From the NCBI GenBank assembly GCA_027310825.1, contig DAIDAC010000007.1, forward strand, positions 1 to 53,584: 53,584 nt of DNA, read 5' to 3'. The notes under the pieces were generated by a model. It did no database searches, had not been told where the DNA came from, and worked only from the letters and a program-made list of their open reading frames with translations. Each line of letters opens with the position of its first letter. Position 1 is the stretch's first letter. This document shows, one piece after another, positions 23,440 through 31,191 of this stretch. Position numbers and translations under genes: made by a program. The DNA is from Candidatus Micrarchaeaceae archaeon. GTDB lineage: Archaea; Micrarchaeota; Micrarchaeia; Micrarchaeales; Micrarchaeaceae.

Positions 23440-24561
23440 TTACTTCTTCATTGCCTTGAGCACTGCGCCTTTTACCTTCTGTGACTTGGAGGTGTCGCAG
23501 GCGACAAGAAGCTTCTTTCTGGTGCCGAGGACTGTCATAAGCGTCTCGACAAGCGGTGATATTTCGGTCAGCTTGCCGACATAATCTCCGGCTTTGTTGA
23601 CAACGTCTATGTTGTCTGTCGACCCTCTGAACTTGATCATCTCAATTACGTAATCATTCTTCTTGACCCCTGTTTTTTCTACCTCACGTGCTATTGCTTC
23701 GGTGTCAACGTCATCGACATAGTCGTAATACACCCTCTTGTAAAGGCTGCGTTCCCTGAGCCGCTTCGCAAGCTCTCGCGATTCCTTTACTGAATGCAGC
23801 CTGTGCATCATCTCTTCGTCGTCAAGAGTGGTCAGTTCGTTTGGCTCAAGGTTTCCAGAGTCGACAGCGGATTCTACTGCCTTCTCGTACATGCTCTTTG
23901 CTATTCTGCACGCGTGATGGTTGTAAACAGATGCAAACATGGAGTATCTGGCTACTAGAATCGACTCTGCTGATTGGACACCGCTTTCATAGATTGCAGG
24001 TTTTCCTTTGTATATCGTGAGCCTTGTTCGAACCCTTTGGTAATCAATTATTCCGTATGCAACTCCCGTGTAGTGCGAATCTCTCATCAAATAGTCAAGC
24101 CTGTCCGAGCCCAACGCTCCGGTAACAACGATCCCGTTTCCAACACCGTTGAAATAACCGAGAAGTTTCTTTATCGGAACGCCGTTTTCTGTGAGCACAT
24201 CGTTGAGTGGTCCTTTCTTTATCAGCTCTTCTCCCAGTTTTTCGTGTGTAGTCTTCAGATAGCGTGCAAGAAGACCGTCGGAAAGATGCGAGAACGCGCA
24301 GTGGCCCACGTCGTGAAGAAGGCCGGCGTACTCGAGAACCTCATCATCTTTGCCAAACATGCTGCGGGCGAGCTCTCTCGTTATCTGCATTGTTCCAAGC
24401 GAGTGTTCGAATCTTGTGTGGTTTGCTCCAGGGTAGACCAGATTGTCCAGCCCGAGCTGCTTTACATAACGGAGCTTCTGCATTGGCTGGCTTTCTATTA
24501 TTTTCAGCTCGATGTCTGTCGGCTCTATGTCACCGACAACTGCGTCTCTTATGTGTATCAT
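23440..24561 (-). CDS. HD-domain phosphohydrolase (SAMHD1-like)
   Basis: 373 residues. The HD motif is complete: H48/H53 in NHTRFEHSLGTM, H83-D84 in AGLLHDVGHCAFSH, and the late Asp in LGSDRLDYLMRD. The order matches archaeal relatives of SAMHD1 and dGTPase that hydrolyse dNTPs or other phosphoesters. The start overlaps the stop of the VKOR gene (ATGA), so cDPGS-like, VKOR and HD form one operon. The substrate is unknown. Confidence 0.87.
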   Translation of the reverse strand: MIHIRDAVVGDIEPTDIELKIIESQPMQKLRYVKQLGLDNLVYPGANHTRFEHSLGTMQITRELARSMFGKDDEVLEYAGLLHDVGHCAFSHLSDGLLARYLKTTHEKLGEELIKKGPLNDVLTENGVPIKKLLGYFNGVGNGIVVTGALGSDRLDYLMRDSHYTGVAYGIIDYQRVRTRLTIYKGKPAIYESGVQSAESILVARYSMFASVYNHHACRIAKSMYEKAVESAVDSGNLEPNELTTLDDEEMMHRLHSVKESRELAKRLRERSLYKRVYYDYVDDVDTEAIAREVEKTGVKKNDYVIEMIKFRGSTDNIDVVNKAGDYVGKLTEISPLVETLMTVLGTRKKLLVACDTSKSQKVKGAVLKAMKK

Positions 24562-24953
24562 GCGTTCGCCTTTGGCTTTGTGAAGTTTGCGATGTATATC
24601 AGTATTATGATGATCACGTCAAGCGATGAGCAGTATATGCATATCTTTCCAAGAAGCGACATCGCACCAACAGAGTAGAGAACTGCAGCAGCCCCGGCCA
24701 CGCTCCAGAGAAATGCATACGTGTCATTCTTCTTTATCATGTATGGAGCGAGAATGAACAAGACGACTGCCAAAACAGAAGTCGGAATCCCGAATATGCT
24801 CGAGTAGGAGCTTGTGATGACAGATTCGCAGTTGATGAGGCCGCCTTCAGGGCAGGCGAGCACGCTTGAGTCGTATTTCGATATCGTCAGATAAATCGAG
24901 ATCACTATGCCAAGCACGGCCAGTGCATAGATTATCTTATCTTTCTTTTCCAA
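24558..24953 (-). CDS. Vitamin K epoxide reductase family membrane protein
   Basis: A 131-residue four-helix membrane protein of the VKOR family, which re-oxidises disulfide-forming partners using quinones. It has C34 and C42 (LACPEGGLINCESV) on the loop, SSYSSIFGIPTSVLAV, and the active CxxC C105-C108 (KICIYCSS). No thioredoxin domain is fused, so a separate DsbA-like partner would be needed. It starts five bases after the cDPGS-like gene ends. Confidence 0.9.
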   Translation of the reverse strand: MEKKDKIIYALAVLGIVISIYLTISKYDSSVLACPEGGLINCESVITSSYSSIFGIPTSVLAVVLFILAPYMIKKNDTYAFLWSVAGAAAVLYSVGAMSLLGKICIYCSSLDVIIIILIYIANFTKPKANA

Positions 24954-24957
24954 AGAA

Positions 24958-26289
24958 TCACTTTTTCTTCTTCGCTTTTGCGGCGAACCGCTTTATCACA
25001 TTGTCGAAGCCTGCTCCGATCGGCTGCAGGTCATAGTAGACCTGCGCGATCGGCTTGTTCGAGTTAAGTATTTTTCTTAGATCTGTTGGCGTCGCAGATA
25101 TCACCGAATCGCAGTCTGCCAGGTTTATTGTGGCTTCGAGGTCTTTTATCTGTTTCGTGCTATAGCCCATTGCAGGGAGCTCGCCGCCGAGCTTTGGATA
25201 CCTTTTGTATGTTTCCTTTATCGTGCCGACAGCGTACTTCTTTGCGTCGACAGTCTCCGCAGCTTTGTATTGACGTGCAGCGATTGTTCCTGCACCGTAT
25301 GCCATCTGCCCATGAGTTATCGATGGCCCATCTTCAACAATCAGCACTCTCTTGTTCGTTATCAGTTTCGGACTATCCGACCGGACTACAGAATCTGCTT
25401 TGAACATCTTTGCACTTGGATTTATCATTGCAAGATCTTCTGTCACTTTTTCGACTTGCTCGCCTGTCGCAGAGTTTATCTTGTTTATCAGAAGAACGTC
25501 AGCCATTCTTGCGACAGTCGAACCGGGATAATACGACAGTTCGTTGCCTGCGCGCAGTGGATCTGCAATAGTCACAAGAAGATCCGGTTTTATGAAAGGT
25601 GCATCGTTGTTTCCGCCATCCCATATGATGACGTCGGCTTCTTTCTCTGCTGCTCTTAGTATTTTCTCGTAATCTACTCCGGAATAAAGTATGAATCCGT
25701 TCTTGATGTGCGGTTCGTAGTCCTCTCGCTCTTCGATTGTGCATTTGTACTTGTCCAGGTCTTTCAATGTGGTGTAGCGCTCTACTATTTCGTCTTTGAG
25801 CACTCCGTACGGCATAGGATGCCGTATTATCACGACCCTTAGGCCGAGCTTCCTCAGCATTGTGGAAACGTATCGCGTAGTCTGTGTTTTTCCAGAGCCG
25901 GTTCTGACTGCACATATCGCAATTACTGGTTTGGTGGACTTCAGCATCATCTGTGAAGGGGCAACCATCGAGAATCCTGCTCCCGAGGCATTGACTATGC
26001 TCGCCTTTGTCATCACATCCTGGAAGCTCAGGTCGCTGTATGCAAGCACACATGCCGCAGGCTTAAATTTCTTTATCAGGGCCGGGAGCTCTGATTCGTC
26101 ATAAGACTTTATTCCTTTTGGATATAGTTTTCCTGTTAACTCTTTAGGATAAACTCTTCCGGTGAGAAAAGGTATCTGTGCAGTTGTGAAAGCGACAACT
26201 TCGTATTCGGGATTGTCTCTGAATATCATGTTAAAAAGGTGGTAGTCTCTTCCGGCCGCTCCCAAAATAATTACTCTCTGCTTCGACAT
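24958..26289 (-). CDS. Cyclic 2,3-diphosphoglycerate synthetase-like GTPase
   Basis: 443 residues. An N-terminal Rossmann-like part (RVIILGAAGRDYHLFNMIFR) is followed by a P-loop AICAVRTGSGKTQTTRY, then IRHPMPYGVL, DVIIWDGGNND and DVLLINKINSA. This combination is that of cyclic 2,3-diphosphoglycerate synthetase and the larger predicted-GTPase family around it. In methanogens cDPG is a thermoprotective solute; most homologues elsewhere are of uncertain role. The C-terminal KAKKKK tail is basic. It heads the operon with VKOR and HD. Confidence 0.8.
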   Translation of the reverse strand: MSKQRVIILGAAGRDYHLFNMIFRDNPEYEVVAFTTAQIPFLTGRVYPKELTGKLYPKGIKSYDESELPALIKKFKPAACVLAYSDLSFQDVMTKASIVNASGAGFSMVAPSQMMLKSTKPVIAICAVRTGSGKTQTTRYVSTMLRKLGLRVVIIRHPMPYGVLKDEIVERYTTLKDLDKYKCTIEEREDYEPHIKNGFILYSGVDYEKILRAAEKEADVIIWDGGNNDAPFIKPDLLVTIADPLRAGNELSYYPGSTVARMADVLLINKINSATGEQVEKVTEDLAMINPSAKMFKADSVVRSDSPKLITNKRVLIVEDGPSITHGQMAYGAGTIAARQYKAAETVDAKKYAVGTIKETYKRYPKLGGELPAMGYSTKQIKDLEATINLADCDSVISATPTDLRKILNSNKPIAQVYYDLQPIGAGFDNVIKRFAAKAKKKK

Positions 26290-26300
26290 GAATAAGCTAT
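26288..26300 (+). promoter_or_regulatory. TATA box of LamG surface gene 3
   Basis: GCTATATAAAG lies about 25-35 bases before the ATG at 26324, giving a nearly leaderless transcript. Confidence 0.5.
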
Positions 26301-26323
26301 ATAAAGTTAGACTTTAATAATCG

Positions 26324-27196
26324 ATGGATACGATGAAGTCACAGTCGGCAATGGAATACCTGATGACATACGGATGGGCGATTCTGATCATTGCAGTTGT
26401 GCTTGCGGTTCTGTTTCAACTCGGAGTCTTTTCAGGAGGAAACTTCGCGCCGAAGGCGCAGGCAGGCTCGTGCGAAGTTCAGAAGACTTCTGTCGGTTCT
26501 TCTTTGGTAGGAGAATGCCAGGGGCAGCTTCCTCAGTATATTGGTCAGTTCAACGGACAGAACAGTTATGTTCAGTTGCCGTCTTCGGCTTTTCCATCAG
26601 GTGAAACGCTCTGCAACATCACATTGACTGCATGGTCTTACGACCTAAGCGTGCCTGGCAGCTGGGGAGGAGTAGTATCTGCAGGTGCCTGCAACGGTGA
26701 GAATTGCATCGACATTATATATCGCAACGATAACGTAATACGCTTTGAACAACAGGGAAATTTACCGGGAGGGTATGATGCATTCACAACTGGCCCATAC
26801 CAAAACAAATGGGCATTCTCCGCCCTCACCATAAGCAATGGAATCAGCGAAGCCGATTATGTGAATGGTGGCGTAGTTGGAACGAGTTCTACAACTATAG
26901 GTTGCGTAACATTTCCCGCATCTACAGCTGACGACAACATAGGTGCCTATGCAGGCCATCTTAATGGATACATAAGTAATGTGCAGATGTACAACACATC
27001 GTTGTCGTCCGCAGAAGTGAACGCACTCTACGCCGAAGGCATAGGAGGCGCTCCGATACGCCCGCAGAACATTTTAGGATGGTGGCCGCTTAACGGCAAC
27101 GGCAACGATTACTCTGGGAACAATTACAATGGGCAGATAAACGGCGCATCATTCTCCAGTTCATGGCAAAGCTCGACAGGCTACACCGCACCTTAG
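26324..27196 (+). CDS. Class III signal peptide LamG-like surface protein 3
   Basis: 290 residues: MDTMKSQSAMEYLMTYGW signal, hydrophobic filament helix, then a LamG-like domain with the conserved Cys pair (GSCEVQ...GECQGQ) and final block AEGIGGAPIRPQNILGWWPL, DYSGNNYNG and GYTAP. It stands apart from the other copies, next to a PIN-RpoE'-Spt4 operon that begins 7 bases after its stop. It probably sits on the cell surface, in a pilus or S-layer-associated filament. Confidence 0.87.
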   Translation: MDTMKSQSAMEYLMTYGWAILIIAVVLAVLFQLGVFSGGNFAPKAQAGSCEVQKTSVGSSLVGECQGQLPQYIGQFNGQNSYVQLPSSAFPSGETLCNITLTAWSYDLSVPGSWGGVVSAGACNGENCIDIIYRNDNVIRFEQQGNLPGGYDAFTTGPYQNKWAFSALTISNGISEADYVNGGVVGTSSTTIGCVTFPASTADDNIGAYAGHLNGYISNVQMYNTSLSSAEVNALYAEGIGGAPIRPQNILGWWPLNGNGNDYSGNNYNGQINGASFSSSWQSSTGYTAP

Positions 27197-27203
27197 TGAT
27201 ACG

Positions 27204-27578
27204 ATGGCAAAAGCAGTAATAATAGACACAAGCTCGATTGTCTTCGGCTTCGAGAACGGCAAGGACGCCTTCGGAGTGGCGAAGCAAGGCATAGCCGGAG
27301 CAATGATACTCATTTCGCAGGGGGTTCTCCGTGAACTGGCAAGAATAGCGCAGAACAAGGGCAAAAAGGGCATTGCGGCGAAGACCGCATTAGCAGCAAT
27401 AAAGCATAAAAACCTTAAAGTCGATAATGATAATACATACGTAGATTCGTGGATATTGCTAAAAGCCGGCGAATATCCGCACAGTGTGGTAATTACCAAC
27501 GATACCGCACTATATAAAAAGCTTGAGTCCGCTAATATAACGTGTCTCAAGCTCACCAAGGAGGGCTTGCTAAAGTAA
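27204..27578 (+). CDS. PIN domain protein (Fcf1-like type)
   Basis: 124 residues of the stand-alone PIN type: AVIIDTSSIVFGFENG with the first Asp, a helical middle with GVLRELARIA, YVDSWILLKAGEYPHSVVIT with a second acidic site, and NDTALYKKL. Archaeal PIN proteins encoded before rpoE' and spt4 are thought to act in RNA processing rather than as toxins. No antitoxin is adjacent. The GTGAT site before the ATG overlaps the end of the preceding gene. Confidence 0.82.
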   Translation: MAKAVIIDTSSIVFGFENGKDAFGVAKQGIAGAMILISQGVLRELARIAQNKGKKGIAAKTALAAIKHKNLKVDNDNTYVDSWILLKAGEYPHSVVITNDTALYKKLESANITCLKLTKEGLLK

Positions 27579-27608
27579 TTCTTTTTGTGATATTCAAGAA
27601 GTGATAGA

Positions 27609-28205
27609 TTGTACAAAATATACACTGTAAGCGACACATTCAAGTTGCCTCCGGAGCATTTCGCGGACAACCTTGAAGAGGTAGCGGCTAGCGTGCTCCA
27701 GAGAAAGTACGAGGGAACAATTGACAAAGAATTGGGAGTGGCGGTTGCAGTATTCAACATAAAGGACATAAGCGACGGAGTGATATTTCCGGGAGATCCG
27801 GCTACGCACCACAGCGTGAAGTTCGACATTCTCACATTCATGCCTACTGTAGAAGAAGTGGTAGCAGGAGAGGTTTCAGAGCTCGTTGAGTTCGGAGCGT
27901 TCGTAAGAATAGGGCCTATGGAAGGGCTTGTCCACGTTTCACAGATTGCAAACGACTTCCTGTCGTTCGACAAGAAGATACCTGCATTCGCAAGCAAGAA
28001 GACAGGAAAGAACCTGAAGAAGGGGGACGCAGTCTTCGCAAAAATATCGACTGTGAGCATGAAGAAGACAGTGAAGGATTCAAAGATTGCACTTACAATG
28101 AAGCCAGAAGGGCTAGGCAAACCCGAGTGGATAAGCGCAGCCTCAAAGGCAGCAAGGAAGACAAGCGGCGCAAGCGGAACAGGAAAGTCGAGAACAAGAA
28201 GATGA
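27609..28205 (+). CDS. rpoE1: RNA polymerase subunit E' (Rpb7-like)
   Basis: 198 residues with the Rpb7 N-terminal tip (MYKIYTVSDTFKLPPEHF, VLQRKYEGTIDKELGVAVAV) and an S1 RNA-binding domain (VVAGEVSELVEFGAFVRIG, EGLVHVSQI). It forms the polymerase stalk with RpoF. The start is a TTG at 27609 behind GTGATAGA. The C-terminal tail is basic and rich in Ser, Lys and Arg. It is followed at once by spt4. Confidence 0.93.
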   Translation: MYKIYTVSDTFKLPPEHFADNLEEVAASVLQRKYEGTIDKELGVAVAVFNIKDISDGVIFPGDPATHHSVKFDILTFMPTVEEVVAGEVSELVEFGAFVRIGPMEGLVHVSQIANDFLSFDKKIPAFASKKTGKNLKKGDAVFAKISTVSMKKTVKDSKIALTMKPEGLGKPEWISAASKAARKTSGASGTGKSRTRR

Positions 28206-28209
28206 TATC

Positions 28210-28401
28210 ATGGAAGGAAGAGTATGCAAAGAATGCAGAATAATCATAACGCACGGGGAGAAGTGCCCATTGTGCGGAGGAACAAACCTGACGAACAAGT
28301 GGAGCAGCTATGTGATACTTCTCAACGCAGAAAAATCAGATATAGCCAAGAAGCTGAACCTCAAGGTCAACAGCACATTCGCGTTGAACATCAAGGCTTA
28401 G
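28210..28401 (+). CDS. spt4: Transcription elongation factor Spt4 (RpoE'')
   Basis: 63 residues with a zinc ribbon: CKECRIIITHGEKCPLCGG (four Cys) and the family end LTNKWSSYVILLNAEKS, IAKKLNL. Spt4 pairs with Spt5 to keep RNA polymerase processive. It starts four bases after rpoE1 in the usual archaeal order. Confidence 0.95.
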   Translation: MEGRVCKECRIIITHGEKCPLCGGTNLTNKWSSYVILLNAEKSDIAKKLNLKVNSTFALNIKA

Positions 28402-28421
28402 AGAGAAGAGAAGAGTGTAGT

Positions 28422-28856
28422 TTACTTTTCATTAATTATCTTCTTTGCCTTCTTTACGACATCTGCAGCGAATTTTGTAGCTTCGTCCATATACTCCTCG
28501 GTTATCGTGTCGTCTTCATCTTCGTAGATGATCAAGTTCCTGCTTTTTCTCAGTGTGTGCAATGCGGAGTTATCTACATCAATCACGTTAGATAAATATT
28601 CCATTATTGCAAAGTGGTGACCCAATTTGCTTGTAGGCATAAATCCGTTTTTCGCCATTATTGCCATACCTGCCTCCAATATCGAATCGTATGTTTTCTC
28701 TAAAGCAGTATCAAGATCGAGGCCAGTAAGTTTACTAGCCAATGCAAGCCATTTCTCTGCTTTCTTTAGTCTCTTTACAGCGCTCTCTTTGCTAGGAACT
28801 ACCTTTTTAATCAGGTCTTTTTCTAGCATCTCGTCTAAATTCATTTTCACTACCAA
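28422..28856 (-). CDS. HEPN-domain toxin candidate
   Basis: 144 residues, helical, of the HEPN type: AEKWLALASKLTGLDLDTAL, TYDSILEAGMAIMAKNGF and LRKSRNLIIYEDEDD. The last holds RN-x3-Y where many HEPN RNases have RN-x3-H, so catalysis may differ. It overlaps the 3' end of the MNT gene by about 50 bases (or less if it starts at the ATG at 28844), giving the MNT-HEPN two-gene layout. The pair is probably a toxin-antitoxin or defence unit. The region is A+T-rich. Confidence 0.78.
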   Translation of the reverse strand: MVVKMNLDEMLEKDLIKKVVPSKESAVKRLKKAEKWLALASKLTGLDLDTALEKTYDSILEAGMAIMAKNGFMPTSKLGHHFAIMEYLSNVIDVDNSALHTLRKSRNLIIYEDEDDTITEEYMDEATKFAADVVKKAKKIINEK

Positions 28857-29412
28857 TTACCATTATAACCTGTTTATTTATTAAATCAGACAGGAAACCG
28901 CTTTTCTCCTTTGCTCTTCTTTGAAGTTGGCTTTCGTTCCATACTATGAAATTCACTTCTCTGCCTGTTTTTTCCTCGACTTGCTTAAACTGCTTTGAAA
29001 GTTCAAGGACTTTTACTTTCCCTATAATCAGAACATCGATATCGCTTTCTGGGGTCTCTTCCCCATTCGCAAACGAACCAAATATCATGCAGAATTTTAT
29101 GGCCTTGTTGCTTGAGAGTTGGTTGTAGATTAGATCCTTCAGCCCTGATGTTTTTATGATTATTTCTTTAAGCTCCTTGAAGTATGGGATGCCGCTGTTG
29201 ATGCCTACAAATTTCATCCTGCCTATTTTTTCGACTTTCACTATTCCGAGGATTTCTAGGTTGTCCACCTCTTTAAGAAGTGCACTGTGCGTTATGCTTA
29301 ATCTTCTCGATAGATCCCTTATATGAAACCGTTTCGACTCGTTCATGAAAAGTTCCGTAAGGAGAGCTGTTCTTGTGCTTGAGCCAAATAATCGGTCTAT
29401 TAAATAGTCCAT
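28807..29412 (-). CDS. HTH-fused minimal nucleotidyltransferase (MNT antitoxin)
   Basis: 201 residues from the ATG at 29412. The N-terminal ~70 residues are a winged helix (LTELFMNESKRFHIRDLSRR, ITHSALLKEVDNLEILG). Residues ~100-140 carry the nucleotidyltransferase motif FGSFANGEETPESDIDVLII (GS, then DID). MNT enzymes neutralise HEPN toxins by AMPylation. The start at 29412 is chosen because the TATA box TATAAATATT (about 29435-29445) predicts transcription from ~29415. The perfect inverted repeat 29412-29434 lies between the two and is a likely target of its own winged helix. Confidence 0.85.
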   Translation of the reverse strand: MDYLIDRLFGSSTRTALLTELFMNESKRFHIRDLSRRLSITHSALLKEVDNLEILGIVKVEKIGRMKFVGINSGIPYFKELKEIIIKTSGLKDLIYNQLSSNKAIKFCMIFGSFANGEETPESDIDVLIIGKVKVLELSKQFKQVEEKTGREVNFIVWNESQLQRRAKEKSGFLSDLINKQVIMVIGSENEFRRDARKRPD

Positions 29413-29434
29413 ATGGTCTATTATAGAGACCATA
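29412..29434. promoter_or_regulatory. Operator candidate of the MNT-HEPN operon
   Basis: A perfect inverted repeat TATGGTCT-7 bases-AGACCATA. It reaches from the TATA box to the start codon, so a bound protein would block transcription. Autoregulation by the HTH-MNT protein is the simplest reading. Confidence 0.65.
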
Positions 29435-29471
29435 AATATTTATAGCTTCGCTTTCTAGAGGCGATTAAATG

Positions 29472-29816
29472 TTACTTCACAGCTTTGTTTATCCAGTCGA
29501 GGTAGCTGTGTGATCCCGATATCTTGATTGTGGTTATTTGCGGGAGGTCATAGTTGTGGTTGCCGAGTATTTCCTTCTCGACCCATTTGTAAACTGAGCG
29601 CTTAGTCTTTATGACGAGCATGTACTCCTTTGAATGCTCTATCTTTCCTTTCCACCAGTATGTGCTTTCAACAGGGCCAAGAACCTGCGCACACGCGGCG
29701 AGCTTTTTCTTTACCAGAATCAGAGCTATCTTATCCAGAACCTCTTTCTTGTCGCTTGTTGTGATAACTTCTATGTTAGTTATGCACTCACTTTTTCTCT
29801 TCTTTCTTTTCTTCAT
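29472..29816 (-). CDS. cutA: CutA1-like divalent cation tolerance protein
   Basis: 114 residues with the CutA fold signatures KKKLAACAQVLGPVESTYWW, WKGKIEHSKEYMLVIKTK and NHNYDLPQITTIKISG, a trimeric protein linked to metal tolerance. The first ~13 residues are a basic extension (MKKRKKRKSECI) that arises because the start lies within the end of the FKBP gene, overlapping by 29 bases. No other start codon is available in frame. Confidence 0.92.
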   Translation of the reverse strand: MKKRKKRKSECITNIEVITTSDKKEVLDKIALILVKKKLAACAQVLGPVESTYWWKGKIEHSKEYMLVIKTKRSVYKWVEKEILGNHNYDLPQITTIKISGSHSYLDWINKAVK

Positions 29817-30483
29817 TTATGTATTCTTCCTTAATCTCAATCTTCTTTATGTTCTTGAGATTTGAGAATACAGAAGCTATGAAGCCGGCTTTTCCTACAA
29901 AGTAGTCTGCGTTCTTCGCAACAGAGTTGTTGAACATTATTTCGACCTTGTCCGCAGACGCAGTGACTGAAGACGGGGTGATGCCATTGCTCTTTCCAAG
30001 CGCCTCGACCTTTTCCTTGTCTGACGTGAGCTGTCTCACCACCTTCACATCGTAAACGACATCTCTTCCAGCATATGGGTGGTTTGCATCGACGACTACT
30101 CTTCCTGAGTTGACGCTCTTTACTATCGCTGTCATGTTGTCCAGATTGACCTGCATCCCTGGATAAGGTTCGATTTCCCTCTGGCGGAACTCTGACATCG
30201 GCATTACTCTGACAAGATCTTCGTATCTTTCGCCGAACGCGTCTTCTGGCTTGAATGTGAAGCTCTTCGCCTCTCCTGCCTTCAGATTCCTGAGCTCACG
30301 GTCGAGCCCTTTTAGCACTCCTGGCGCTCCAATCACTACAACGACTGGGCCGTACTGCATCTTTTCATTGAGTATCCCTGCCTCTTTCGCCCTTTTCTGG
30401 TCAGTGGTGGCAAGAACCTTCTTGTCCTCTGCATCTGATACTGTGTACTCTATCTCTAGAAAATCTCCTTCCTTGAAAGCCAT
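29788..30483 (-). CDS. FKBP-type peptidyl-prolyl isomerase (SlyD-like)
   Basis: 231 residues from the ATG at 30483 (MAFKEGDFLEIEYTVSD). The FKBP domain (residues ~1-75 and 130-150) is interrupted by the insert-in-flap domain (EDAFGERYEDLVRVMPMSEF, ANHPYAGRDVVYDVKV), typical of archaeal SlyD-like chaperones. About 80 extra residues follow as a C-terminal domain ending in a Lys/Glu tail. AGGTAATTAC precedes the ATG. It is co-transcribed with cutA. Confidence 0.92.
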   Translation of the reverse strand: MAFKEGDFLEIEYTVSDAEDKKVLATTDQKRAKEAGILNEKMQYGPVVVVIGAPGVLKGLDRELRNLKAGEAKSFTFKPEDAFGERYEDLVRVMPMSEFRQREIEPYPGMQVNLDNMTAIVKSVNSGRVVVDANHPYAGRDVVYDVKVVRQLTSDKEKVEALGKSNGITPSSVTASADKVEIMFNNSVAKNADYFVGKAGFIASVFSNLKNIKKIEIKEEYINEEKKEEKK

Positions 30484-30588
30484 GTAATTACCTGCTGAAA
30501 AACAGCGATACAAGAAGTATTAATCAAATAGCTATAAAAATGCTTTCAAGGCAATAATATCTACTGCCTAATTTTCACAGGTGAGTAT

Positions 30589-31191
30589 CTGGACGAAAAG
30601 AGCAAGAAGAAATGGCTGTTATTCATAGGAACGCTTTTCGCGGCGATTACGCTGCTGACTGCGTTCGGAGCGTTTAGCAACAACAACGTTGGCGGAGCAT
30701 CGACTACGACAGTTTCGCAGAACATACAGACATACGCAGTGTTCGGATCGACGAACGCGACAGTTGCCGGCTACGGAAGCAGTGCTACCGTAAACTTCGC
30801 TGCGAACAGCGCAGCAGGCACAATCGCAGGCAATGTTCTTAACAAACTTGAACAGAATGGCTCGGTGTCCAGCTTTGTAAGCACTAACACAAGCTACGAG
30901 GTGCTTCTTGCGAACATGAGCGCATATGCGCTCCAGAGTCTGCTCTACAACAGAACCGGATCAAACACGCTAATAAGCGTCAATGCAAGCTCGCTTGTAA
31001 AGCTTCCGAAGGCGGTATTCTTCAAGTATGCGTCATCGACAGTTCCAGTGTATCCGCCGAACATCAATTACACGATAACTGTTATGCCAATCCCGAAGAT
31101 GGGAGCGGTGATCCCAGTCTCAGTGCAAGCATTGATAACAAACAACGGCACAGTATACAACGGCCAGATCAGGATTAAACCGGTGGCATGA
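30589..31191 (+). CDS. Membrane-anchored surface protein, apparent CTG start
   Basis: About 200 residues: a basic start (DEKSKKKW), one hydrophobic segment (LLFIGTLFAAITLLTAFGAF) and a Ser/Thr/Asn-rich external part with many NxT/S sites (STNATVAG, VSTNTSYE). The function is unknown. The frame from the GTG at 30739 lacks the membrane anchor. Upstream the frame is open to a CTG at 30589 that sits four bases after GGTGA and ~50 bases after TATA GCTATAAAAA, so CTG is the likely start. The stop overlaps the gltX start (ATGATG). Confidence 0.72.
   Translation: MDEKSKKKWLLFIGTLFAAITLLTAFGAFSNNNVGGASTTTVSQNIQTYAVFGSTNATVAGYGSSATVNFAANSAAGTIAGNVLNKLEQNGSVSSFVSTNTSYEVLLANMSAYALQSLLYNRTGSNTLISVNASSLVKLPKAVFFKYASSTVPVYPPNINYTITVMPIPKMGAVIPVSVQALITNNGTVYNGQIRIKPVA

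Noticed and set aside
27204-27578. PIN protein as a VapC toxin
   Set aside because: There is no antitoxin beside it and its operon with rpoE' and spt4 points to RNA processing.
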